Notes under the pieces: model-generated | Database searches by the model: none | What the model saw: only the letters and a program-made list of their open reading frames with translations | What the model was told of the DNA's origin: nothing | Shown: in pieces, positions 43,701 through 55,700 of the stretch | Layout of the letters: each line of letters starts with the position of its first letter | Numbering within the stretch: position 1 is the first letter of the stretch | Assembly: GCF_032854445.1 (NCBI RefSeq) | Contig: NC_088306.1 | Coordinates: forward strand, 18,945,764-19,009,763 | Length of the DNA: 64,000 nucleotides | Direction of reading: 5' to 3' | Source of the DNA: Liolophura sinensis | Taxonomy: Eukaryota; Mollusca; Polyplacophora; Chitonida; Chitonidae | Position numbers and translations under genes: made by a program

Positions 43701-46700
43701 TTATACACAGGAGAATTGTGCAACTTTTGCAGGCAGGGGGAGACAACTCTAATTGTTGATTAAAATAAGTTATCCCCCCTGCTCCTGCATGTTTCACAGA
43801 ATTCTGGCCCATGCTGTTTACTAACCTGCTTCCTGAGGAGTGAAAGTTGAGTGGAACATTCCATTTCTGGCTGACAGGGGCAGTTCAAATCGCTTTCCAC
43901 TGGGTGAGGTCGCTTCCACCGTTACATCCCCTTGTCCAGCTGATGATGTGTCAACCTTTAATAGAACATCACCTATTTAAATTCATGTACATGCACCACA
44001 GGCCTGTGTGGCCGAGGAGCCAAAGACCCAGGAGCCTCTCACCAATGCGGTCGCTATAAGTTCAAGTCCAGCTGATGCTGGGTCTGCCAGCAACCCACCC
44101 GAGCACTACTCCTTACACCATAATGCTTGCTGCTGTCGTATAAGTGAAATACTCTTGAGTAAAGCATAAAACACCAATGAAATAAATAACTACATTGAAG
44201 AGATTACTCATACATTGTAAACATTACATTGGTTTTCACCTAGCAGTACTTTCTGTTGAAGTGACATAGGTGCCAAATATTACAATATCAACAGTAATGT
44301 TTCAATAGAACACCATGCGCAGGACACCACATCTGACACCCTACCCGACACCCTAACCACACCCCAAATATTCAGGGATGATTACCTCCTAATTATGTTC
44401 TGGACAAGCAGGTGACAAACCCAATAGTACCTCAGTTTTACCTGCACAGGTTATTATGCTAAGTATTATGTAGGTGTCTTACTGTACTTTTCCCATCGTA
44501 ATAGAACGGTGTAAAACACCAATCAAATAAAATAAATCCTATCATAATATTTTAAACAATTCACATACCCATGGATTGACTGTAACCTGGGGCGAGCGTC
44601 ATGTCAATGACACTATGACAGGATACGTGTAATAATGCCGAAGTGGCAATATGCCACATTCACGCAAAAATTTCAGTTTGAAAGTATTCTGATTTGATCA
44701 GAATTGGGATAATCTAACCACTGGGCCACTGTCCACCAAATCAACCATCATAACGGACAAACTACTGGACAAAAGGAAGTTCCCAACCCCACATACTTTA
44801 GACAGCAATTCTATTCTTTTTCATGTAACAAGCCCTAAATTTTTGATCATTAGAATGGACTTACCCTTAACTCCTGCTGGGCACTCCTAGACAGGCTTTG
44901 TCGATTTTGTGAACGACAACACGACTTGGGTCAGAAGTGACGTTAAAATTTACAGGGCAGCTGGAGATTATCTCCTCCTGACAGTAGACAACAAGCTGCA
45001 AAAAAAGAAACAAAATAAAAAAAAACAAAAACAACAAATACAATACTGTCAGTTTTTTTAACTACTCTCCATCTTGGGTAAACTTGTCAGTGATGGTTTG
45101 TGACTTTACAGCACCAATATAACAGCTTCTGAGGAAGAGCAAAATACAGAATATCTTTAAAATCATGCTGCACTGATGCAGCCATGCTAAAGCACAACTG
45201 CTATACCAACCAATACTAATTAAGGTACTGGAATTAACCAAACTTTGTCTTCAAAAAACACACTCACCCGATGTTTACCCGCTTCCTTTGGTTTAAAATG
45301 GCCTTCCACAGCGTTCCCCCTCCAGTCTAATCTCACCGGTATCTTTGAGTTTGGACCTTCCAGAACTGCTTTTATATCTGACGATCTCACTTTGTCATCT
45401 TGAATTTGGAGCCCAAAATTTTTCTGAAATTCAAACATCAAATAAAGCATTTGTTTTTTTTTTCACTATTTTGGGGATGGGGTGGTCCAGTATGTTGTGG
45501 CGGAGTTCAGAGCACCAACATCATATACTCTGAACAAATTCACATATTTTATTTATCTGATTGGAGTTCATCAGTTCATGGCGGATATGGTTAATGATGA
45601 CGGAGTGCCAGGGAACGACCTATACTTCGTTAGCAGGAAAGCAGGAGAACCAAACTCCGGATTACTATCTGTAACCTTACTGGTCTATGAAGGCCAAAAG
45701 CATGAATTAGCTGGATGAGAATGCTTTCATCAACTCACCTCACTTCCCACCGTGATGTTGTTAAAGTCTCCGCTAAGAGCAACCTTTTCTGATGGAGGTT
45801 TTGAAGGTTTAAGGTGTGTGAAACTTGCGGCGTACGCCATCATACCCAGATGTTCCTCAGATGCCTCTGATAACTCTTTAGCGGACAGGATGGGATCTAC
45901 ACCCAGGCGCTTACCTGCATCAATACCTGGAAAAACAACATTAATAATGTAAGGACTGTACTCAGGTGCTGGATAGATTAATACAATCTATCTGAAGTCT
46001 TATAACTTTTAAATTTACCCCTGCGGTTAACCTTAAGTCTTCAACCTTTTCAAGCACCTCTGCAACTAATATTATAAAACACTCTGAGAACTAGCTTTCA
46101 CAGTTTTTTGAAGCTTGCATCTTTACTAACACAAGCAAATCATTTCAGCATCATTGTGATACTGATTGAATGCTTAAATTCCAGTGAATAAAAATGCTTT
46201 TGAGGTTGAAGATCATCAGCTTGTTAACCTGGGTGAACTGACTTACCTGCCTGCAGGTTCTCAACAGGTGTGCCCTGGGGGTTAGCAGGAGAACTGCCCC
46301 CCATTTTTCTGACCAGTTTACACAGTGCCCGTCCATCATTCCAGTCAGTCTGCAAAATGGATGAAGGCTCAGTTTTTGTTTTTCTCATGATAAGAAAGTG
46401 AAACAGGTAAATGTTCATATGAATAATACATTTTTGAACTCATCAATACGCATGTCAATACGCATGTCAATACACATGTCAACACGCATGTCAACACGCA
46501 TGTCAATACTCATGTCAATACGCATGTCAATACGCAAAACTATAGATACAGATAACAATATTCCTTTGGGTATCTGGACCAGAAATCCCATACTCCTTCA
46601 GTTAAATGATATGTTTGAAATACCATCCATACGTCATTAAACTCTATCATTCACCTAATTAATTCTATTTATTTATTTATCTGATTGTTGTTTAATGTGT

Positions 46701-49700
46701 TTTTTCACTTTTTCGATTGTTGTCAGCTTTACGGGTGGAGACAGACAGGGTATTTCTTTATTTTCTTTGAGTTCTACACCGCACTCAAGAATATTTCACT
46801 TACACAACAACAGCCAGCCTTATTGTGGGAGAAAAACAGCCAGAGCCATAAAGAAACCCATTTGCATGTTGCTGAAAGACCTTCCCCGTATAACACGATA
46901 GGAGGTCAGCATGAGCTCGACTTGAGCTTATATCGACCGCATCCTTGCTAGACTCTAGAGTCATGGTACTGCACAAGCAGGCTAATCACTCTGTCTTATA
47001 TTCAATAATTTTCATAATACACAGGTTAATTCCCTTGTCATGGAATTATCTCCCCTGACAGTAGGTATCAGTCTTTCGTTTCAGTACTAAGGGACTATGG
47101 AAAATATTGTCATTTACTCAGTTTCCCAGTGTACAGAAGAAAATGGTAATGATTCAAAAGTAGTTAACCCCACAGGCGAAATTTTTACAGTCAATCCCTG
47201 TGGCTGCTTAAATTCCACTACACAGGTACTTCCAAATGCTAACAGCATTAGATAATTGAAATGAAGTGAGGTAAATCAATGAAAAAGGAAATAAACTATG
47301 TGTTATAAAAAATGGCCCACAGACTCACAGTGAAGTTGTTGACGTCGGCCTCGGGGATGGCGTTCCGCACCCAGTTAAGCGTGGCCTTGTAACCCGGAGA
47401 GTTGTACTTCATGTAGTAGGACAGGTAGGTCATACCTGACAGCTCGTCCAAATCAGGGCTTGATAGATCCTCTGGTCTTAAAACCAGCGGAATATCAAAG
47501 TGCTGTTTGGCCAGCTGCATGGCATTACGACAATTCTCTACCCTGAAATACAGAAAATTTACTTATTTACTTTTATGATTTAATATTGATTTCATTGGTT
47601 TACGTAAAGTGAAAAATTCTTGTTTATAAGCCCCATCGACATGTTATGGGGCTTACGAGTTTGTGCAGAAAATTATTTAAGGCACGGTGGGTAGGTGTCA
47701 ATGGTGTTGTTGAGTTGACAGACAGATGTATATTCAATATAGTAAGGGTCACAAAATCACACCTTTCACCTATGTTCGTTTTGCGAGAACATGTGATTTT
47801 AATTTTACTTTAAAAAAAAGAGAAGCTGCTATAGACTTCAAATACATATAATACATTAATTATTCCATTCTTGTTAACCCCATTTACGGAAACGGAAAAA
47901 TGAAATCAAATGGCCGTCATCAATTACAAGATGCAAATCAGATTGGATAATGTTGAGACATCCACCTGCCTAATAAAGTACACACAAAAGTATGATGGAA
48001 GTAAGCTTAGAGAATGACAGTATGTGAATATGAACTAGCTAATAAATACATGTCAGAGATGGATAGTAAGAAACAGCATGGTTTTAAATAAAAGAAACAC
48101 TTCGTAATAGGTAATCTTAAGTCTGTATAAATAAGGAGCATTTTTAATACCCTCCTAAAAAATGCTTGATGTCAGGATGGAGGCACATACTATTTCAGAA
48201 ATTCTGCATGACTACCGTAATTCTTCAACCTTTTCAACTGCCTCTACGACCAGTTTTTTGAAACATTCTGAGAGTGTAAATAAATAACGTGTACAGTTTT
48301 ATGAAGCTCACATTTTTAGCACTACTAATATCTTTAGTGATACACACAAGTCATTTTAGCTTCACTTTCATAATAACTGTATGCATAAATACCACTGAAA
48401 AAAAAGTGCCTTGAGGTTGAAAACCTTTACAGTACGTAAATATTCAATATTTACAATATTCTTAAATGTTGGAAATACCAATGAGAACGTTACCACACAC
48501 AAACATTAAATACAAATCATCAAATCAAATTGACTGTAGCCTTATTTGCATACCATGAATTCTACCATAAGCCTTCTAATTTTTGGGCCACCTGGTCTGC
48601 TCTTTTCAGCCAATATACATGTAACTGTAGCAGGAATATTTAGTGTCTTTTTATTTCTTTTTTACACTAATGAACAAAATATTTATATCTCTTTCAGAAA
48701 ACTTCTGAAATATTCTTTGCAGGTGTATGAAAACAACTACATTGCTTTTCAAAAAACACTGGGAGAGCAATATCAGCACTACTAATATCTGTCCCAAAAA
48801 TTAGAAGACTAAAGCATTATCCTGGTTGGACAAACTTGATAGCTTTTGCTGTAAAATGTCTGGATCAAAGTTGATGAAACACTGTCTAAATATTTCTGCA
48901 AAACTACACTGTAACTAACTGGATTTCAAAAGATGATGGATAACTGCAGACAGGTATGAGGATTGAGGTGAGTTAATGAGATGAGGTGTTTACACAGAAT
49001 CTAGCCTGAAGTCAACAGGTAACATCAGTGACCCCTGACATCCTGAGGACTGGTACAGCTGAGCTATATCCCCGCAGGTACGCAAGCTTCTACCTCACAC
49101 AAAATGCTTCTACCTCTCACTTTTGTGCGGGGATTAAAGGATTTTAAGGAGCTCTTCAGTCGTGTGTTTCCACGGCAACAGCATGTTTTAATCTGGTTAA
49201 GTGAATGTCAGCCAAAACAATGACTCATGCTGAGCGAGAGGGGCTAAACCTGGAATACTAACTTTAGCTCGTTTGTGAAATTTAATTCACAGCGTTTGTC
49301 AAACTACGACAGATGGCCTGAAGCAAAATTTCCATGAGGCATGTACATGTACATGAATATTTAGCCTAGAAGAAAGGAATCTATGTGGGTCTGTCTTTTG
49401 ATTTTTCTCCATAATCACACAATTGATCGTGCAACTTCATACTTGCTGGAGATAAAATGAAGCACAGTGTCAAGTACACGAAAAGTTACGCACTGCATCA
49501 AGCTAGGGAATAATTTCAAAGTTTAACTTGGTATCTGCCAATGTTGACAAATTTTCCCTTTGTAAAAAGAGTTATCCCGCTATTTTAATTCGCAGCATTT
49601 ATGTCTTGTACCAGAAACAGTTGGCTTCTATTGAATGACCACTGGGTGCCAGACATGGTCCTGTTTCTCATTTCCAAACTTGCTTATGAAAATTTAGGCA

Positions 49701-52700
49701 ATGATGATATCACAAACAGAGGCTGCCTCACTGTATTCTGATAATGTACCAGTACTTTTGTGCAGCTTAAGACCATTCATTTCCACTGACTGCTACAGGT
49801 TTCAGATTAATTATTGAAATTTAGCATAACTGACAAAACAAACCATAGTAAATCTTTATTCCCACATGCAAAACTTCTGACTACATCAACATGTACAGTC
49901 AGTTACAAGACAAAATAGAAACCTTATTTGAGTTTCTCAGCAATGTGTGTATTTAAATAATTTTGCTTAAAGATTATGGAAGAAACAAACTTTAGTTTGA
50001 GGTAGAGAAAAAAGCTTCACAACCGGTTTATATAACAGTAATATGACAGTTCATGTTGTCTTTGCTCTTTCTTGTAACTCTTTCGGAATTTCCGCTCTCC
50101 ACCAGACAGCTGTGTCGTTAAAATGTGGAGCCTATGCCCCAGGGAGATTATACACAGTTTGCCAGACACTCTGCCGCATAATGTCCAGACAGTCAACTGA
50201 GCAAATAGAGTGACACACTTTGCTATTTACAGAGTTTATTCCCCTGACCAGAGAGGGAAGGATCCCAGAAGGCCAACCAACAGCTGATCTTTTTCACCTG
50301 TTGTTCTTGAAATTGTTACGGCTAATTTTCAAACTTTGACACACTACGTCTTCTATAAATATGTCAGTTTAAATAAAAATGTCCAAATTCTTTCAATAAA
50401 ACCTGATAATTGAAGTTGTTTTCCAAAAAAAATCATGTTCTCAGTTCTCTGGGATTTCTTCATGAATTTGATAAAATGAGCACTTTGTGTAGGAGATGCA
50501 AAATTATGAACATATTATAGTCTGCTGGAAATAGAAAACAATTTGTTTTTAATGTTTGTATAAAATTTACAAACCCTTAGAGCATAAAAGACATAAGCTC
50601 ATAGTTATACAGAGGAAACATTCTAACTGCCACATCAAAGGACGGTCGATTTCAATGTGAGGTACATACAGTTCAGTAAAGAATGATACATTGAAGATCA
50701 ATACAAATCAATACGATAGCCACTGATGATGAGAAATGAATAATTAATCTGTGAAAATCAATGAAACTTAACACGAGGCTGATGAATATTAACAAATCTA
50801 TTTTTAAACCAGACAGCGAATGCTAATGAACAGATATGAATGAACAGACAATTGGGGAATTTCCAGTTCGAACTCTTTCATATTATTACACATAAAGTGT
50901 AAAAAAATATTCCACTATACCATGTGATCTGTCCAAAATCTTAGGCAACTATTTTTAATTACATATACTATAACATGGTTGTCTTCAAAAAAGTTTCACA
51001 AACAGTTACTTGGAGTAAATAAGCTATGTAGAAACTTGAGGAGCTGAGTGATGTTGCTTGCCGAAGAAAACGGGCGTCACTTGTGCCTCTGGAACTCGGG
51101 GAGACTGGTGACTAGTTCACCAATATCATCAAAAGTTGCGTAACATTTTTGACCAGTCTCATGATACAGCAGGACTTTTCTTACCTTTAGCGACAAAAAG
51201 AGTTCAACCTCAAAATCTCCCCTATCAACAAGTCACCCAAGGGACATTATCTAGATAATGGCTGACCCATCAGAAAGTCCCTTATATACAGCACCATATG
51301 TAGCAAATACAGCCAAATAATTAAATGAATAGTTGACTGAGGACATGTAAACAAGCCAATTCGAACAAAAAAAATGACATTTTTTTCTTTGGAGAGCAAG
51401 CAAACAAATGAGAGCCAGATTTTCAAATTGGAGAGTCAATCAGAGTTTAGTGATGTTATGCCTGTGTTGTTGTTGTTGTACATGGGAATGTTGAAGATTT
51501 GACTGCCATTTTGCATAGCTGTCCACTACGAAACCATAATGTGTAATGTAAAACAGAACAAAGGTTTGTGGGAAAAGACTGACACGAGCATGTGGTATAC
51601 AGGTACATGCTTTCCATGAGAAAGGATCCATCAATGCACAGGGTTTTATTTATTTGTGTTTCACTCACCAGGTATAATTTATTTATTTTTATTTGATTGG
51701 TATTTTACGGCATATTTAAGAATATTTCACTTATACGACGGCAGCCAGCATTATGGTGGGAGGAAACCGGGTAGTGCCTGGGTGAAACCCATGAATCATC
51801 CGCAGGTTGCTGGCAGACATTCCCACGTACTGCACAAGGTATGAAGCGTGGTACGTAAATCCACACTAAGGACAAGAAAAGTACTAAAAGAGATCATTAG
51901 ACACATTACAACAAAAATGGCGGACAATACATTTTATACTGACCAATCAGTAAGTACGTAGTTCACAAGGCCACCAGCAATAGGCAGCCAATGAATGAGC
52001 TCAAGGCAGAGCAGAATAGTTTTGATGTGAATGTAGCCATAGTCGACAATGATGAGAGCTAGCATACATGAAAGGTCGATTAACAGGATATCATTTTTCA
52101 GCCAATAAAGAGTTTCGAGCAACCCAGAAAGTTCTTCAGTCAGGGTAAACCCCAGAAACACATGTTCTCGGATATTATACACAAATTCACAATTTCACAA
52201 AATAATGATAAAGATGACCTCAATAGTCACTGAGTAAAAGGGATAGTTTAGGACAGTATGTTATATGGACAGCAACAGAGGTTTCCCCAACAGACAGATG
52301 GTAAATAATTCAGCCAATGAAAATGGCTCATGTTCAGACATGTTCACCAAGGTACCAATCAACATGCTTAGCCAATCAAAAAGCAGCTTGAAGGGTTCTG
52401 AAAACAAAACAGGAAGTAGATTTCGGTCTCAGAAGTGACCTCATCATGCTTATACTTACTCCAAAGGGCTGTGTCAAGAGAGAAATCAAATTCGCTATAC
52501 CTCTATCAAATTACTTAAAAGTACCTTAAACATGTAAAGAGGCTTTGTTCTGTCTGCAATATAAAACTGGATACTTCTAAACCATGCATGCTTTTGAAAA
52601 TCTCGAGTCCATTCAGAAAACAGGTGAAATATTCTTTGCAGGTGTATCAAAACAACAACTGTATTTCTTAAGAGATTTGCGATACCATATCAGGAGATTT

Positions 52701-55700
52701 ATAATAATATCTCTTTATTATTTCTGTAAAATTATTATAGCTGTATCTCTAGTTATACCCCAGGCTAATTCTAGATTACGTTTCGGAATTCCTGGATTTT
52801 TGTAACAAACAATTCAGTATCAAACACAGGCCACGCCCTATTCATTCTCAGAAATGTTTATTTTATGTTCATGAAATAAACATGTCTTCCTTTTCCTAAC
52901 TGTAAAAATGACTAAAACAACCATGGTGAATTCATTTCTATTAATAAAGCACTTTAAAAGGCTAAGCCTATTTTCTATTCTTTGTTTTGCAATGGTGTCA
53001 TAGCTGCTCCGAGCAAATCATCAGTACACTCTTTGGTCACGTGTGCACGTGAAAACAAAGTGAATTTAATCCCGGTGAGATGCATGCAGGCGTGGAAGAA
53101 GTTTTAGCAAAAAAAAAAAGAAAAAAAAAAGAGAATTACAACCTTCAGTGAAGAAATTCTTTCTGGAAAATTAAATCAATGTGTCTAGCCTTCAAACATG
53201 ACACCCTAATTCTTCTAAAATTTGGGACAGATATTAGCAGCGTTGAAAACAGAATATTACATTTCTTCACCAGGTTTTTGGAAAAGTAAAGATATGAGTA
53301 TGCTGATCATTAGATGGTCTAACCATGTGACAAAAAAAGAAACTCAACATTCCTGGTAGAATTACATCAATATTGGCTAAAATGAGCAGACCAGGTGTCC
53401 CAAATTTTCGAAGAAATAGGGCACTTTCAGTGTCCTGTAGGACTCTGAACTTAAGGAATCGGAACAAAATCAGGAAATCCGTCCATTTAGCTCGGTGTTA
53501 TTTATCACCATCTGCTCCTGGCTAGGAATCTGGGTGCTTGAAACTATGAATTATATTTACTTATTTAATCGGTGTTTTAGGCCATACTCAAGAATATTCA
53601 CTTATACGATAGTGGCCAGCATTACGTCACAGGACGAGAAGGCTAAAACCCGGTTAAATGATGTACAATATTTTCCGAAGCCATATGAAAATTGCAGCCA
53701 TACAAAACTTGCCACCTTTGTGCGTGAAGGTAGATTTGCACAAAATCAAAATTATAATAATTTGACAAAAAGTGAAAATTAGCGTGAAAACTTCATCATA
53801 AAGTGACTTACTTGTTATTCCTGTTCAACTGCCTCCAGTTGGGAGCCAGACCTGGCTTACAATAGTCCAGTAGGGCACTGGAAACAAAATAATACAAAAA
53901 TAAACTCAAAACAAAATATAAAAAAAGAAGAAAAAAAATAACAAGAAGTGAATTTTATTCCCAGAATATCATAAATTGAACTGAATGAGCTCATGATTTA
54001 ATAATGTTTATTTGTTTTATTGGGAGGGTGCTTAACACTGTACGCTGTCAGTTTTATGGGTGCAGGGAAGCTAGTTAGCTGATAAACCATGCAGGGTCTG
54101 GATTTGAACCCATAACATCACCTAATTTCCAACTATTTTTCCAACTTATTATTTTTTAACAAATTTAACTTTGAATAATACAAATCATTTAAATATATAT
54201 ATATATATATATTTAAATATATAATGTTGTGCCAGTACATTATTAATAAAATTTAAATTAAACTTCATGACTGTGTAAAAAAACCTTTCATTTGACCGTT
54301 TTTACTCTACAGGTATTTCACCTAAAAAAGTTAAGCATTTTTCATGTCATGCATTTTGCTTGATTCTGATTGATGCATCTACGTTACAGGGCCACTTACA
54401 TAGTTTTAGTAAAGTTTAATTACTTTTTTACCAGACACACTTAAGTGTTGGAATCAAGTGTCATTTTACAGCCTTTATGTTGCTTATGAAAATGTATTTT
54501 TACACATCAAGAACAGGTGAAACAGAGTGCATGGAGAACAATTTTTGTTTTCATTATTTTATAATAATGTCGCCTTTTGTGACAATTTCTGGTCAAAATT
54601 AAAATAAAAAGTCCCAATGCAAGGTGTAAAATCACATGCAAGCAATGATAGGAAACAAACAATCAAATGTGACAGGCCTAACGTCAGGACAGACAGAACA
54701 TCTAACATGTCAAAGGAATACTGCTCCTGTCAATAAACACTGCATACACAAACGACGTTAACAATCCATTCCCTGAAAGTCTGTCAGCAGCTTCTGTGTG
54801 TTACTGTCAGCTTCATTACACCGGACTATATTGGAAGCTTTTTTTACGATGGCCATATCATTTCTCCCATGAATGGAACTAGTGATCTGAAAAATGGCTC
54901 AAAGAGCAAACAAAGGCTGTTAATTACACTGACATGTTAAGGGAGGGGGAGGGGAGAGGGAGAGGATTGCGTGAGATTGGCACCTAGATTATGAATTTTA
55001 CACCAATTAATCAATAAAGCAAGCTACGTGCTTCAATGATTCCCATCATCAGCTACAACAGCAACAACGTCCACTATATGGCGTCTCCCTGGAGACCAGA
55101 AGTCAAAAATTGTGTCTGCTTCCCCACTATTATCTTGTCGTACATCAAATTTCTGGATGTAACTGACACTTCAGATAGCAATCCTCATAAAAAATTCCAC
55201 CCAAAAGTAAGATAAACTTAAAAATGTTCATCAGTCCGCAATGTGCATCCAGGAGTTAGGTGTACAGTTGAGTTGCACACATCAGGGCTTAATAATAGTC
55301 ATCTGCTAACATGCATTGTGAATTAGAAACTGCCAGTACAAACATGGTCTGTCTGACCATGAAAAGCCATTAAAGCACTTTTGTGGCATTGTGAATGATA
55401 ATTTGGGAGACTGGGCGTAACTGGTGTAACTCGTGGGCGTGTAACCTTTTCCTACCTAACCTTGGTTGGTACGATATGAAATATTCCTCAGCATTTTCCG
55501 TGGTAACCCTTTAGACATGTCTAATCATTAAATGGCTAATTACTAAATACCTCATTACTTTTATCAAACATACATGTACATGAATACAGTCTAAGACAAC
55601 TCCCCGAGCCTTACTGAAGAGCCACGCCATCATTCCAGTCTCGAGTAAAGTTCCCAACTTGGCATTCTGGGATAACCGCCTGTAACCATGCCAACATCAA

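Larger units (their letters stand above)
42129..43825. other. Intron w8-w9 (1.7 kb)
   Basis: It contains a truncated SINE-1 (42412-42552) and an A2 MITE (42998-43187). The rest, including 43190-43825, shows nothing recognised. Confidence 0.75.
43973..44864. other. Intron w7-w8 (892 bp)
   Basis: It contains a plus-strand SINE-1 (44000-44190) and a SINE-1 tail fragment (about 44490-44540). A weak tRNA-like sequence lies at 44690-44740; nothing else seen. Confidence 0.75.
46350..47328. other. Intron w3-w4 (979 bp)
   Basis: It contains a 12-bp array (46444-46535) and two adjacent SINE-derived segments (46664-46765 and 46765-46995). Nothing is recognised in 47000-47328. Confidence 0.75.
47543..53811. 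other. Intron w2-w3 (6.3 kb)
   Basis: It contains an A2 MITE (48213), two B-family MITEs (48573, 53212), a partial B-like segment near 52610-52680, SINE-1 copies at 51674 and 53551 and a 10-bp stem-loop at 47627-47655. The stretch 48900-51600 shows nothing recognised. Confidence 0.75.

Noticed and set aside
43956-43960. Alternative acceptor for exon w8 at CTATTAAAG, just before GTTGACACA.
   Set aside because: It gives an exon starting neatly at VDTSSAG, but its phase fits neither the observed nor the corrected end of exon w7. The AAATAG acceptor 17 bp upstream does fit.
45597-45718. A plus-strand frame reading through DDGVPGNDLYFVSRKAGEPN, considered as a hidden exon.
   Set aside because: It lies in a short intron, follows a SINE-like tail, has no supported splice pair and no family match I recognise.
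47627-47655. A 10-bp stem-loop (TAAGCCCCAT / ATGGGGCTTA) considered as a terminator or histone-type 3' end.
   Set aside because: It is mid-intron, lacks the histone stem-loop consensus and has no nearby gene end.
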